64,000 nt of DNA from Zasmidium citrigriseum (GCA_002786025.1 NHNW01000055.1:212728-276727), one strand, 5' to 3'. Positions 11,607-22,274 are shown, counted from the stretch's first letter. Notes: generated by a model not told the origin, from the letters alone. Numbers and translations are program-made.

Positions 11607-12052
11607 TTTGGAACTCGCGCGCAGACTGGTCGTAGTCTTACTTCGGTGACATGATGGCTGTCGATGGAGAATGTTCGTACGCATGTCGTCTCTGCCAAGC
11701 TCTAGCGGGCGGCGTGCCCAGCTCCGACGTCTTCTGGCCCCGTCCCAGAAAATTGACGTGGATTGTTTACATGCAGGACAGGCAGAAATCGTCAATGGAC
11801 AAGGCATTCATCTATTCGTTCCCCACGTAATGGCTTCCGTTTGGAGAGATCAATCGCGAACATTGTTGTGTGTAGAGGGTGAGGGTGAAGTCCAATGATT
11901 GAAGTTTCGCTTGGACGTAGCGTGAAACCTCTCCTTTGCACTTGCCGTCTCTCGGTGCTCCTCTCGACGCCTGCTTCTTCCTCTCTCACACCTCCATCCT
12001 ATGTGCAAATACTACAAACGCCCGAACGCCAACACACACTTACTCTACAACA

Positions 12053-12419
12053 ATGGCAGACGAGCGGGTCGAGACTTTGGTGTGAGTTTTGATCTGATGC
12101 TGCTGGTGACCCTGCTAATCATCCGTGTAGCCCAGAGGCGTACTTTGCACGGCTCAACTTCTCACGACAAATGGCGCAAGCCGCCAACAGCACCACGCCG
12201 TTGCCCCAGCGCATCCAACTATCCGCCGATGTTCTCCGTGTCCTGTTGTCCAAGTCGCCGACACTCACGCATGTGGGCTCTGAGGCTATCTACTTCGAGC
12301 AATTGGCCCTTTTGGCAACGCTCTCGACGCTCTTTTGGGAGAACTCGCTCCTGGTATATCGCGGAGATTCGAACATATCATCAAGGCAACCGAGACTGTT
12401 TGACTTGGGTCTGCGATGA
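12053..12419 (+). CDS. Small two-exon hypothetical protein
   Basis: A short first exon, 12,053-12,081 (MADERVETLV), is followed by a 49-bp intron at 12,082-12,130 with GTGAGT donor, GCTAAT branch and GTGTAG acceptor. Exon 2, 12,131-12,419, reads PEAYFARLNFSRQMAQAANS and continues to a 105-aa product. The phase is preserved exactly and the intron length matches others in the window, so the gene model is credible, although no family is recognised. It contains a hydrophobic helix (FEQLALLATLSTLFW) but no signal peptide. The 3' end could extend through a further intron. Confidence 0.5.
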
Positions 12420-12602
12420 TGAGAGCACATGTCTGATAGGACGATTTGGTATTACAAGGGTCGCCTGTCATTTCGTAGTCACCCGATGTTCCACATGTCC
12501 ACTCGTCTTCAATCTCGCGCGTGTACTCAATTCTCAGCATACTCCTGCTTCTTCCCCTCTGCCAGTCAAGCGGCCGTCATGCGTGGCTCAAGGTGTGAAG
12601 CC

Positions 12603-14021
12603 TCACTTTTGGCGAGCTTCCCACATTGCCTCCCTGCATTTCTGTACTTCCGTGCGAAACCAATCCCATCCCTCCTCACGGGGCTTGTCCTCGGTCAACT
12701 CGATGAAGTACTCTCCATTCTCGTCCTGCTCTGGGGTGCTGGGTTCGTGCGGGTTCTTCTCGTGGATTTCCAGCAAGAGCCGAAGCCATTTCAGTCGCTG
12801 TACCATCTCGGCATCACCGCTGACGGAGTAGACAACAAAGCCATCTTGTCCGCTCTCGACGAATCTGGCGAGGGCTTGAATCTGTACCAGCGTTGTCAAG
12901 ATTCGTTGGTGCTCCTCCCGCTTGTGCGAACCGGGCTCCTTCAAGGATGAGCATATGCTTTTCCGGATTGAGGTTGCCTTTGGCTGGAGAGAGGTGTATT
13001 CGTCGAGGATGTTCGCCGAAGCGCCGCTTGGAAGCTGTTTGGGACGACCGTCATCGAAGTACATGGTGGCATAGTGCTCCAGCCGAGGGATGTCGGGTAG
13101 ATGGACCGTTGTAGTGCGTGGCAACTTCGCCAATGGGTACAAGAAATGTGGCTCGTTCTCCATGCCACCGAGCATCGCCCATGGTCCGAGCGGCATTGTG
13201 TTGGTTGCCGTGGCTTGGAGGGTGAAGTGCTTCAGGTCCTTGCATCGTCCAGCAAGAAAGCTGCAGACCGCATACAAAAACCTGCGGATGGTCCAATTGT
13301 CCATGATCGTGGCATAGTCGTTTGCCTCTGCTACGATTTTGACATTGTGTGCTTTCGCCAGTCCCATAGGCAAGCTGTTGAAGATCTTCTCGGCGCTGCT
13401 CTCCAGGTCCAAAGACACGTCGCCTCCAACCTCGAAGTACCAGGCGTAGTCATCGTACCTCATCTTCGAGAATGCCACTTCCATCGTGAAGGTACTCTGG
13501 GCGTAGAGAATACCTGTTGCTTCTTGATGCACTTGCTTGCAAGTTCGAAGCAGTGCAGCCGTGGCGCCTCGTCCGGTGTTGCGGTCATGGTGGAGCGAGT
13601 ACTCGTAGATGCGGTTGCGGAGCTCGGCGGCCATGTCGAGAAATCGGAATGGTGGTCCGTCGAGGGTGTTCAGCTTGACGGCATCGCCATTGCCATCTTG
13701 GGAGGTGGACGGCGTGATAATGGTTGCGGCATCGTCGCCCTCGGCTGCGAGGTTGATGGCGCTTGTCGAAGCAGGCTCGGCGCCGTCATTGTCCATCTGG
13801 ATGATTGAATTGTACTCGCTGGCCATGGACTTGACGTCTTTGCCGCCGCTCGGCATGATGGGGTGGATGTTCGAGGAGTTGCCAGTGGTCGCGGAGGTGG
13901 CCTCGAGTGCGATGAAGTCGTCGTCCTTGCCGTCTGCTTCGTCGGTGAAGGTCCTGGCGCTGCCTTTGGCGGGACTGAATGCTTCAGAATTGTCAATACA
14001 TACACCCCGGTTACCTTTCAT
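12603..14021 (-). CDS. F-box-like (2EXR-type) protein, 472 aa
   Basis: This is an open frame of 472 residues. Residues 1-120 are low-complexity Ser/Thr/Asp-rich. Residues 125-185 hold the family core FRFLDMAAELRNRIYEYSL, then LLRTCKQVHQEATGILYAQ and STFTM, the signature of fungal F-box-like/2EXR proteins. The remainder is a mixed helix-strand region, with an acidic stretch near the C-terminus (EQDENGEYFIELTEDKP). Members are expanded in Pezizomycotina and most have no known substrate; a ubiquitin-ligase adaptor role is inference. The ATG at 14,021 may not be the true start. Removing a putative 40-bp intron (GTAACC to TTCAG, about 13,973-14,012) would join the frame at SPAKGSAR to an upstream exon ending GKSTPTGKHNE. 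Confidence 0.78.
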   Translation of the reverse strand: MKGNRGVCIDNSEAFSPAKGSARTFTDEADGKDDDFIALEATSATTGNSSNIHPIMPSGGKDVKSMASEYNSIIQMDNDGAEPASTSAINLAAEGDDAATIITPSTSQDGNGDAVKLNTLDGPPFRFLDMAAELRNRIYEYSLHHDRNTGRGATAALLRTCKQVHQEATGILYAQSTFTMEVAFSKMRYDDYAWYFEVGGDVSLDLESSAEKIFNSLPMGLAKAHNVKIVAEANDYATIMDNWTIRRFLYAVCSFLAGRCKDLKHFTLQATATNTMPLGPWAMLGGMENEPHFLYPLAKLPRTTTVHLPDIPRLEHYATMYFDDGRPKQLPSGASANILDEYTSLQPKATSIRKSICSSLKEPGSHKREEHQRILTTLVQIQALARFVESGQDGFVVYSVSGDAEMVQRLKWLRLLLEIHEKNPHEPSTPEQDENGEYFIELTEDKPREEGWDWFRTEVQKCREAMWEARQK

Positions 14022-14743
14022 TGTGCTTGCCCGTCGGCGTGGACTTGCCTGGGATTTCGTCGCTGGTCTCGGCTTCAGATCTTCGGAGCTTCAAGTACTG
14101 GAAACGAGATGGGAAATGCAGACGAGACCGAAATGATTGTGGGCGGGACGTTGGAATGTTATGAAGCCCAGGTGTGGCGGCTTCTTGAGCGGGCGTTTTG
14201 GGGCCGCTTCACTGAGGATGACGTCAAATGCGACAACGCCGGCGACACCTGCTTCGAGGCCACCTTGAGAAGGAACGGGGATGTGTAGCGTGAATGAATC
14301 TAGGAAGTAAAAACTCGCCCGTCGAATTCGACGTTCGCACTGTTGACCTGCAGATTCACGCTCCTCCTATTCTTCCCGAGGAGTGCCAAGCTTCACATGT
14401 CGGCTTTGGCGACTGCCTTCCACAACGCGATGCGCACGAATTTAGTCCTGCGTCGCCATCAGCGCAAGACACATCAAACACAAAACCTCCTGCAGAGCCA
14501 ATGAGATCCCTACAAAGCCTCTCCGTAACCTGCCCTCGTCTCAGAGCACAACGCTGCAAACGCGCAACTACCTCCTCCATCTCCTCGGATACTTCTCCCC
14601 GGAGACACTTATTGTTTACGGATACACACGAGGAGGATCATCCCTGAGGAAACCCATACTACAACACCATAACAGACCTGATTGCAGCCTGATCTACGAA
14701 GTATTCGGCCGCGAGACACAGCACGGCCATACCGGATTACGAG
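14022..14743. other. Mostly unassigned; possible 5' exons
   Basis: Minus strand near 14,030-14,100 may carry an upstream exon of the F-box-like gene (reading YLKLRRSEAETSDEIPGKST). The plus-strand frame 14,294-14,647 is Ser/Pro-rich and unconvincing. No repeat or RNA gene is seen. Confidence 0.3.
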
Positions 14744-16018
14744 ATGAATTACCAATTGAAAGCTTTCGACCTGAACGAGCGGAAGAGAAAGCAAAACGCA
14801 CGAACGGCGAGGGGCACAAGCGGTGGCAAACGTGCCAATGGCACAAGACATCAATCACCGCCTGCCAACGCGTGGACTGCACATGAGGCGGGCCAGTCAG
14901 CGACACAAGTTACCGGCCTCAACAACTCAACCCAGGCAGACACGAACGTCGCAAACGGATTCCTTCGTGCCCGCGAGACAGATCAAGCACTCGATGAGGA
15001 GGTCCTAGCACAGCTGGAACCCTACTATGAGCTGGAGCAGAAGGAGGAGAGCGAGTCACGGCGGACGTGCTATCAACTAGACGCTGGAATACTATTCGTG
15101 TTTCTTCGGAGCAAGTCTCCAACAACCACTCCAATCGAGCGATTCTCCACCCTAGAGAAAATCCCGGCAAGCCTCGAGACAGGTGATGTGGGCCGTACGC
15201 CCCTCTTCTTCCACCAGCCGTTGAACACCATTTTCAAGACGGGTGCCGAGATGCTGGATCAATTGAATCCACAGTGGAAACTGCGGTACCAAGACCCATC
15301 CTGCATGTGGCCATTCCACAACGGCGAGTACAACGTCAGCGAGACGTCCGTAGCAGTCGCCAAGAGCAGACTGACTGCAGGGTCCTCGGATCCAGCAACG
15401 CTTCCTTGGAACTACCTCGACCTGCTCCCAAAGTCGACGACGGGAATAGTGCCCCCAGAATTCGAACGGTCCATGAATGCATGTTCATTGGTCGATGTAG
15501 AGCGAGCTCTGACAACTTCATTGACTGGAAGTGCAGTCGGTCGTGGTGTGGTTGGCAACAAGGATGAAGCAAGGGAGGTCAAAGCTTGGGCGACGATGGC
15601 CGAGCCTGGCGCAATCACCAAGCCTCATCAAGATACGGTAGTGCACACCTTCCTCAGGGTGGTTGAAGGTGAGGTTGGCTTTGGTTGGCTAGACGAGCCA
15701 TCGGAACAAGAGCTACGCTCCTGGCAGAACAGACCTTTTGAACCACCATCAGGTACCATACGGACTATCGTGCTTCGTCCTGGACAAGGCGTCTTTATGC
15801 CCATGGGTACAGTACATTTCGTGTACCGCAGCAAGGCCTGTGGCCTTACGTTGCTCGTCGGAGGTCACCTGTTACTGAAGAATCGTCCGGACGAGTGGAC
15901 TGTGTGTCTCGAGCGAAAGAAGTGTTGTCAAAACATCAAAGAAGATGTATACATCGTTCCCTTTTTCAAGACATTGTCGGTTTCGAGTCAGCCGCATCCC
16001 AAAATGATCGCTGGCTGA
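14744..16018 (+). CDS. JmjC-domain (cupin) protein, 424 aa
   Basis: This is an intact 424-aa frame. Residues 1-105 are Gln/Asn/Glu-rich and probably disordered. The C-terminal half carries a JmjC-type double-stranded beta-helix. WATMAEPGAITKPHQDTVVH supplies an HxD pair (His295, Asp297); GEVGFGWLDE and IVLRPGQGVFMPMGTVHFVY follow, with the third candidate metal ligand His358. These residues match the Fe(II)/2-oxoglutarate oxygenase facial triad, so a hydroxylase or demethylase-like activity is possible. Many fungal members are of unknown substrate. The start is not firmly fixed, because the N-terminal Lys/Arg-rich stretch has no homology to judge by. The last 40 residues (after LVGGHLL) may be an unspliced intron read-through. 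Confidence 0.8.
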   Translation: MNYQLKAFDLNERKRKQNARTARGTSGGKRANGTRHQSPPANAWTAHEAGQSATQVTGLNNSTQADTNVANGFLRARETDQALDEEVLAQLEPYYELEQKEESESRRTCYQLDAGILFVFLRSKSPTTTPIERFSTLEKIPASLETGDVGRTPLFFHQPLNTIFKTGAEMLDQLNPQWKLRYQDPSCMWPFHNGEYNVSETSVAVAKSRLTAGSSDPATLPWNYLDLLPKSTTGIVPPEFERSMNACSLVDVERALTTSLTGSAVGRGVVGNKDEAREVKAWATMAEPGAITKPHQDTVVHTFLRVVEGEVGFGWLDEPSEQELRSWQNRPFEPPSGTIRTIVLRPGQGVFMPMGTVHFVYRSKACGLTLLVGGHLLLKNRPDEWTVCLERKKCCQNIKEDVYIVPFFKTLSVSSQPHPKMIAG

Positions 16019-16034
16019 CTTCGGCGACAAGAAT

Positions 16035-16309
16035 TCAACGTTCAATCCCGAGTGAGCCTGGATGCATGGCGCTCTCACCCACTAATACCACGTCGTCCAT
16101 GTCGCCAAGCGTGGGGCAGATGATATTGTTCCAAACGGCAAGTTCAACGTCACGCAGGACAGCCTCCTCTTGAACGTCTTCCAAGATGTGTGAGAACTTC
16201 GAGCTTGAACCCACGATGTCCATGCTGGCGTCGCATTCTCGATGGTCGCACTGGTGACTGCATCGCACGTTTTTGAGGGATCGTTGCTCTTTGATGGGTT
16301 AGAAGCCAA
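16035..16309 (-). CDS. Candidate exon of a hypothetical gene
   Basis: One minus-strand frame reads FSHILEDVQEEAVLRDVELA followed by VWNNIICPTLGDMDDVVLVG, which looks like genuine protein. The only nearby ATG (16,309, MASNPSKSNDPSKTCDAV) is in another phase, so an intron or frame break between them would be needed. The frame ends at 16,035, just beyond the stop of the convergent JmjC gene. No family is recognised. Confidence 0.25.
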
Positions 16310-16905
16310 GATGAGATCATTCTGGTAGCCGATTCTTTCTCATCACTTCCTTTGTGAGGAGATATGAAATTGGCTTTGTTTTTACAATGCGGCTTGGGAG
16401 AAGTCAGGCATCCAGCAACAACGAATTTGAAAAGATTGCAAGACCCAGCGCAGGACGATGGACTGGGTCGCCTTCTACAGAATGCAGGCCATTAATTGGT
16501 AATGAGGCAGGAGTTGAGGGTGAGGAAATGGTGGCAGTCCCGTCACGCACACTATCCCCGGTTCGTTGCAAATTCCGGTTGCTTCACCCGACTTAGCCTC
16601 TCCGGCTGGCAATGCGACGATAGACATGGACCTGAAACAGAAACGGCGGGACACCAGCCCTAATGCAGGTACCTATCCGACTATCCGACGTACAAGTTGC
16701 TGAGTCTGCGATGTTGTGATGAAAGAGGCTGGAGTGCGGCTTGTTCGGTTGTCCTCATATCTCTGTTCGAGCACCGCCGTGATGATGACGTCCTGAAAGC
16801 AGCAATCATACAGCTGAATCAACCCGCAAGGACGACTACTAATCCATCTGTCGTCCCAGAGAATCGTCAATAGCACTCCCAGTCCCAAGCATTCGCACCC
16901 TGCCA
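16310..16905. other. Intergenic, upstream of the carboxylesterase
   Basis: No credible gene is seen on either strand. It presumably contains the promoter of the esterase starting at 16,906. No TATA-like element or repeated operator is clear enough to name. Confidence 0.35.
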
Positions 16906-18640
16906 ATGATGTTCGTCAAGCGTTTCGCTGCTGCTTTTTCTTTCACCATTCTCCTCGCTACCGCATACGCCGCACCCTATGCTCATTGCAACAACGACTA
17001 CACAATTGTAGATACAACATCGGGAAAGTTCCGACCGCTTCACGATCCAGCATATCCGGACGTCGCTCAATACCTGGGAATCCCATTCGCCGAACCGCCT
17101 TTGGGAAAACTCCGCTTCGCTCCTCCCGTACCTGCGACCAGACGCACGAATATCACCGATGCAACGAAGTATTCTCCAGCTTGCTGGCAGTTCATTCCTC
17201 CAACTCAGAACGAGTTCAGCATCTACGAACCGGGCTACGATTACAATGGGACTCAGAGCGAGGACTGCCTGACGCTCAACATTGCCGCTCCCCGAAGCAA
17301 TAAGCATCCAGAAGCATTGCCTGTCATGATCTTTGTATACGGAGGAGGGTTTGTTCAAGGTGCATCGAACATTACGTTCCAGAAGCCGACGGGTTGGGTG
17401 CAAGCCAAGCAGGACTTGATCATCGTCAACATTCAATACGTAAGTCACTTCACCCAGCATTACCAAAGAACCACTCACGAAAGGGAAATACAGAGGCTTG
17501 AAATCTTCGGCTTCCCAAACAGCGCTGGTCTCGAAGCACAAAACCTTGGACTGCGAGACGTCCGCCTTGCCATCGAATGGGTGCGCAACAACATCGCTGG
17601 CTTCGGCGGCGATCCAGATCGAATGGCTCTTTTTGGCCAATCTGCCGGAAGTGTTGCAACAGATATGTACCCGTATTCGTCATACCAGGATCCGATTGTC
17701 AAAGGTATCATCAGCAGCTCGGGCAGTGTCTTTGCACCACCGTCGTTCCTGTCCTTCGACTTTGCGCAGAACAACTTCACGTACATCGCTCGTGCGTCTG
17801 AACTTGGGTTGCTGGTTTATGGAGCAAGACTGACGGAGACCAGGAAAGATGAATTGCTCCGGTGATGACGAGCAACTGCTGGCTTGCATGCGGACAAAGC
17901 CTGCCGCACAGCTCAATCTGATCGCCCATCAATACGAAGCCAATACCACATTTCTTCCCATTCCGGATCAAAAGCTCGTCTTTGCCAACTACACAGAGCA
18001 ATTGCTCCAAGGCAAGATTGCCAACTTGGTGAGGATTCCTGCGACTCGATGCTTAGCAGGCGGCGACTGACATATCCAGACTGCGATTGTAGGTACGAAC
18101 CGCAACGAGGGCGAGCGGCAGCTCGATAGAGACCTCAATCCCAACGGCCCAAATCAGACTCAAGCGGAGCAATACACCATCGAGAACTTCGTCTGCCCGG
18201 CCACCAACGAAACGCAGGCCAGACACAAGTTTGGACTCCCAACATATCGCTACGAGTATGCAGGCAACTTCACGAATCTCTCGCCGCTATCTTGGATGGG
18301 AGCATGTACGTCTACACGGCGCTCAATCGCTTTTCAATGCTTTGCTGACGATTCGGTAGATCATGGCTCACACATCCCCGTCCTGTTCGGCACATCTGGA
18401 AGCAAAGCGGGTCATCCGTATACGGGAAACTCAACCTGCTTTGAGCTCGAAGTCGGAAGCCATATGCAAAATCTTTGGCGAGCGTTTGCGTATGATCCAC
18501 GATCGTTGACGAAGCTTGGATGGCCTTTGAGTGGAGGCGGCTCAGGAGATAACATAACCAACGCAGTGAAGCTGTTTCCAGGCAGAAATGGCACGGTCTC
18601 TGGGATCGAATATGGCGCAGCGGGTGAAGAGTTCTGCTAA
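16906..18640 (+). CDS. Secreted type B carboxylesterase/lipase, five exons, 507 aa
   Basis: Exons are 16,906-17,439, 17,494-17,791, 17,844-18,028, 18,080-18,305 and 18,360-18,640. The four introns are 51-54 bp and every phase closes, giving 507 residues. Residues 1-22 are a classical signal peptide ending AYAAP. Alpha/beta-hydrolase landmarks appear in order: YLGIPFAEPPLGKLRFAPP (57-75), SEDCLTLNI (118-126), the oxyanion-hole motif YGGGFVQG (145-152), the nucleophile elbow FGQSAGS with Ser228, the acidic residue in VGTNRNEGE (Glu349), and catalytic His416 in HGSHIP. The elbow is GQSAG rather than the commoner GESAG, and the HG-x-E motif reads HGSH. Several NxT/S sites suggest glycosylation. 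It probably hydrolyses extracellular esters; the substrate is not predictable. The second codon is also Met, so the start may be 16,909. Confidence 0.92.
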
Positions 18641-19344
18641 TCTTGAAGAGAACCTGAGAGGATTTCCACGATAGGGCGTCATGAGCGCAAACGCCGCACA
18701 CACCGCAATCGGCTTTGATTCACGCAACGTCCCAACTGCATACCATTCAGCCTCACGACCCTGGCACGACGGCATGCTTCTTGATGTATCCAACTTGTGC
18801 GCCATATCTTGCTTCTGTACATCAGGCACGCTGCCAGCCTTGCGCGGGATTTCTGGCCGATACGGCTTCGCAGATTTCAGCGCCAACCTAATATCAACTT
18901 CACCCGATCCATTTGGAAGCGCAGCAACTTCACCTCCTTAGCAGTAATCAACAACCTGCGCTTGATATGGTGCAGATAGAATCCGCAGGCACTTCACATG
19001 GTTGCTGCCCTTGCTCCATTGATATGCGAGCTGACTCTGCGCTTGCGTTCTATATTCCATACTATCTTCGCCGCGTTGTCAGGGTCAATGGCGTCTCACC
19101 CCGCCTTTCGACTCCTGGTTCATCGTGACTCTTTGGAGCTACCACGATCGCCCTACTTGCTGTCTCTGTAGCCTTCTCTTGTGTCGTTCAGGTCGTCGGC
19201 ATCGCGCGTTGGGTCTCTCTAATCGGCCTGGGTATGCGCTATTGTCGATTAGCTTAGACATCATCCGGTACACAGCTCTTTTCACTTACCCTCTGCCTGC
19301 TGTACCGTCCTCTGCCACTAAAACAACTTCCGCAAGCTATCATT
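18641..19344. other. No gene recognised
   Basis: There are short overlapping open frames on both strands (for example 18,681-18,941 plus and 18,542-18,886 minus), but none has a coherent composition or credible splice sites. It is likely 3' flanking DNA of the esterase and of the paralogue array. Confidence 0.4.
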
Positions 19345-19708
19345 CATGACTCAGAACCGCTTCTCCCACTTCTTGAATCTCTTGGGTGCGTTTTCGCGCA
19401 GGCCGGGGATGAACTCGTCAAAATTCACGTCGTACAGCATCTCTTTTAGCTCTTCGCGGCGGTGCGCGACGTTCTGGAGGTGGTAGGTGAGGCTGTGGCA
19501 CGTGGAAAGGTTCTTCCAGCGTATGATGGAGAGCTGCTACTCACGCGTCGCGCCAGATTGGGATTCCTTCGTAGCGAAGATCCTTTGATGTCGACAAGAC
19601 GGCAGGATTCTCGACGTTGGTTTCATCTTGGAAGTGGAGTGCCAACATCTTCTGTACGAGCTCTGGTGGCATCTTTTGCAGAGGGCTGGTAGTAGTCGTA
19701 GTCTCCAT
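19345..19708 (-). CDS. Tandem small-paralogue family, member 1
   Basis: ATG at 19,708 opens METTTTTSPLQKM and then the family motif MPPELVQKMLALHFQDE. Exon 1 is 164 nt and ends in IPIWRDA. A 52-bp intron at 19,493-19,544 has a GTGAGT donor and CCACAG acceptor in phase 2, the same position and phase as in the three paralogues upstream. Exon 2 begins LTYHLQNVAHRREELKEMLY and is charged and helical; the last codons and the exact stop are less certain. The short N-terminal motif (P-x-E-[ILV]-[ILV]-x(3-4)-L-x-x-HF) recalls a truncated F-box, but no domain assignment is secure. This is the most divergent copy of the array. Confidence 0.6.
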
Positions 19709-20056
19709 GATGGGTTCCTCGGTGGTGTTTGCAATGTGCGTAGTTTAGTGTGATGGATTGTGATGGGATCGGTGAAGTTCACGCGGGAGAGGGGAGGAGA
19801 TGGAGACGAAGTGCTGATGAGCGATGGAGAACTTCCCGCTTTTCGCTTGCTATGCGCATCCCGACAGCAGAGGTCGAATGAGATGTCCGGCGGATGTCCA
19901 ACGTGACAGTCGTGAGACGCGGAAGAATCGGACTACTCTGCTAGCATTGTAACCTTGCATTGCGACAGTGTATATGTCTTTTGTGCAGAAGGCAGTGCGT
20001 CCATGTGCTCTAAAAGCGGTTATTAGCCCGTGTAGCGCGACATCGAGATCTCCGAT

Positions 20057-20460
20057 TTACCGGGCCACAAGCATCGCAGCGCTCATCACCTGTGCCAACT
20101 TGTACTGCTGGAAGAAGGTACATCCCAGCTCACGGCGAAGGCGAACGCACTCTTTCCTCTCATCCTCGCTCAAACTTCCGATCTCTTCCTTCATGCGCTT
20201 CTGTCGCAGCTCTTCCCTCAACTGCGCTTGGGTGCCGTCCATGGCAGTGGTGTGTTCTTGCAGGCTGTTATCCATTAGCACATGCTCTTCCTGTACCCAT
20301 CTTGGAGCTCCACGTACACTTGCTGCATGATGGGAAAGCCAGCTGCGCGAATGTCCCTGCACACCTAGAAAACTCTCAATTTCTTCGTGTCTGTGGGATC
20401 TTCTTGGAAGTGCGCTTTCAGGACTAAGTCCAGGATCTCGGGTGGTTTGTTGGCGGCCAT
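20057..20460 (-). pseudogene. Tandem small-paralogue family, member 2 (premature TAG)
   Basis: Exon 1 is 143 nt, identical in length to members 3 and 4. It reads MAANKPPEILDLVLKAHFQE up to KKLRVF, and then codon 32 is TAG (20,365-20,367), where both sister genes have Gly. The frame resumes as VCRDIRAAGFPIMQQ. The phase-2 intron at 20,265-20,317 (53 bp, GTACGT donor, GCTAAT branch, AACAG acceptor) sits exactly after QQ, as in the others. Exon 2 encodes LQEHTTAMDGTQAQLREELR and a long charged helix ending MLVAR (20,057). Apart from the one codon the gene is intact over 117 codons, so the inactivation is recent or the base call is wrong. Confidence 0.6.
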
Positions 20461-20914
20461 TGCTGGGTGGGACTGTTCTTCGAGGGGTGTGTTGCGAATG
20501 TAGTAGGTGTTGTATTGGCGATGAAGCTGGTAGGCGGACGATAGCAATCGAGCCGAATGAGTCCATCGCCGAAAGGAAAGAGCGGCCATCTTCCGGATTT
20601 CGATCCCTCGTGCTCTGGCTGCCTGCTTCCACCATCACGAGCTATTATGAGAAGCGCATTCCAGGATTGATTCGCTCTCGATGGGCAATAGTTGAAGTCA
20701 CTGCGAAAACTCTACACCTGCGTTCGTATGGCGCACTTGCCTCACACAACCGATTACAGCACTCCTTCATGAAGATATCGGTGTAACTGGGGAAGAGTAA
20801 CTTCTAGACTCTGGGATTTGGCTTCCCCTTCTGTTGATTATTGCCACTCAACATTCATACGCGTGCGTCTGTACTCTTTGTCCATTTGGATGGGCCTCTT
20901 CTTCCGCCTCGGGC

Positions 20915-21329
20915 TCAGTCAAACCTCATCCGCTCGGCTTTCTGCTGCTCCAACAGCAGTGTATACTCTCTCGTTGATAGCATCCCCACGCGGCTCCTCA
21001 GGCGAGCGAACTCCTCCTCCACCTCTTGTCGTGGGGCTTCGTAGGTGGCATCTGCTCGGATGGCTCGCATGGCGGCCAAAGCTTCATCGTTCGCTTGTCT
21101 GATGACGGTAGCGTGTTCTGCAGACCAAAGTTGACTCGGTGGTCAGTATGCCGGCTCGCCAAGTGCAGTCTCCCGTTGTCACTCACACTTGCTGCCAGAG
21201 TGCAATTCCTGGGGCACGCAGAGCACGACACACTCCGAGGAAGTTGACCTTGTGCTTGGGCCTGATGTTGGATTCGAAGTGTAGAGTGAGGATCTTGTAG
21301 ATGATTTCGTGTGGAAGTTCTTTGAGCAT
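20915..21329 (-). CDS. Tandem small-paralogue family, member 3
   Basis: Exon 1 (143 nt from ATG 21,329) reads MLKELPHEIIYKILTLHFES, then VNFLGVCRALRAPGIALWQQ. The intron is 21,135-21,186 (52 bp; GTGAGT donor, TACTGACC branch, CCGAG acceptor). A nearer CTGCAG is not used, because only the CCGAG site preserves the frame. Exon 2 reads VQLWSAEHATVIRQANDEAL and then a Glu/Arg-rich helix ending KAERMRFD, 120 residues in all. The product is small, soluble and probably coiled-coil in its second half. Function is unknown. This copy appears intact. Confidence 0.65.
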
Positions 21330-21817
21330 AGTCGCGGTAGTGGGTGATGTGATATTAGCCTAATGAGGATGTTGATTGGTAGAGGTCTGTTCTGGTGACC
21401 GTTGGAGGTTGATGTCGTGGGCGAGAGCTGAAAGGTGCGGCAGTTTTGCGGCGGCCAAAAGCCGGAGCACACACGCCAAAGGCCTTGATTGCGAGCGCTC
21501 TGGACGCATTTAACTTCAAATATCATCTCTATAATCAAAAGAACAACTGCACTACGTCTGGAAAAGTGTGTTCGACAAAGTGTGTTCGACATGTTCGACA
21601 GGAAGCTATCTAACGGCGTTACTGAGCCATTGAAGCACTTGTCATCCAGCCATAACATCTCATGACTCCAAGGACATCGCATGGACAGTTCGCAAAAGAC
21701 ATTGCCTGGTGTTCATGACCCAGTCAGTCATAGACTCCCTTCTCATAGCCACGCCACGCCCATCGACCCACTTAGTGTCCTTCTAAAGGTTGGCTCTGGC
21801 CGTCCGTCCCTCCTAGA

Positions 21818-22274
21818 TCAACACATGAGCGTATGCAAGTCATCTGACGACAGTGGTGACGTACAAGTCATTCGATCTGCGTTCTGCTTGGCAATCGCGA
21901 GGGCGTATCGTCTCTGGATGATGGCCCAGAGTTGGATGCGCTTGCGATTGACTTCCTGCTTTTCCATCTCGTCCAAACCTTTCGCAACGCTCTCGAGGTG
22001 CATCTGGTGGAGAAACCCTGAGAGGCCTTGGTGATTGGTCTCGGCGCTGGCGATGAGCGTTTGCAGACTGCAGTCGAGGATGTGAAGTAGCGTTTGCGTT
22101 TCTCGTAATGAAGTGTGATGGCGGAACATACACTTGCTGCCAGACAGCGATTGCCCGTCGACGCAGACCTCTGCAAACACCAAAGACGTTGGTTTTCTGC
22201 TTGCTTTTTAGTTGACCCTCGAAGTGCATCTTCAGGATAATGTCCACGATCTCAGCGGGGAGTGGTGTTGCCAT
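21818..22274 (-). CDS. Tandem small-paralogue family, member 4
   Basis: Exon 1 (143 nt from ATG 22,274) reads MATPLPAEIVDIILKMHFEG, then NVFGVCRGLRRRAIAVWQQ. A 64-bp phase-2 intron lies at 22,068-22,131 (GTATGT donor, CTGCAG acceptor). Exon 2 gives VLQTLIASAETNHQGLSGFL, then a Glu/Lys/Arg-rich helix (LDEMEKQEVNRKRIQLWAII), and ends at 21,818, for 130 residues. It is intact. It shares with members 2 and 3 the exon length, the VCR-x-(L/I)R motif and the intron position, which indicates tandem duplication. Function is unknown; an F-box-like protein-interaction role is only a guess from the first 50 residues. Confidence 0.65.

Noticed and set aside
13101..13808. A 235-codon plus-strand open frame
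   Set aside because: It lies antisense inside the F-box-like gene 12,603-14,021, whose own frame carries the recognisable domain; its amino-acid pattern is that of a shadow.
16867..17640. A 257-codon minus-strand open frame
   Set aside because: It is antisense to the carboxylesterase, whose exons, introns and catalytic motifs fit the plus strand perfectly.
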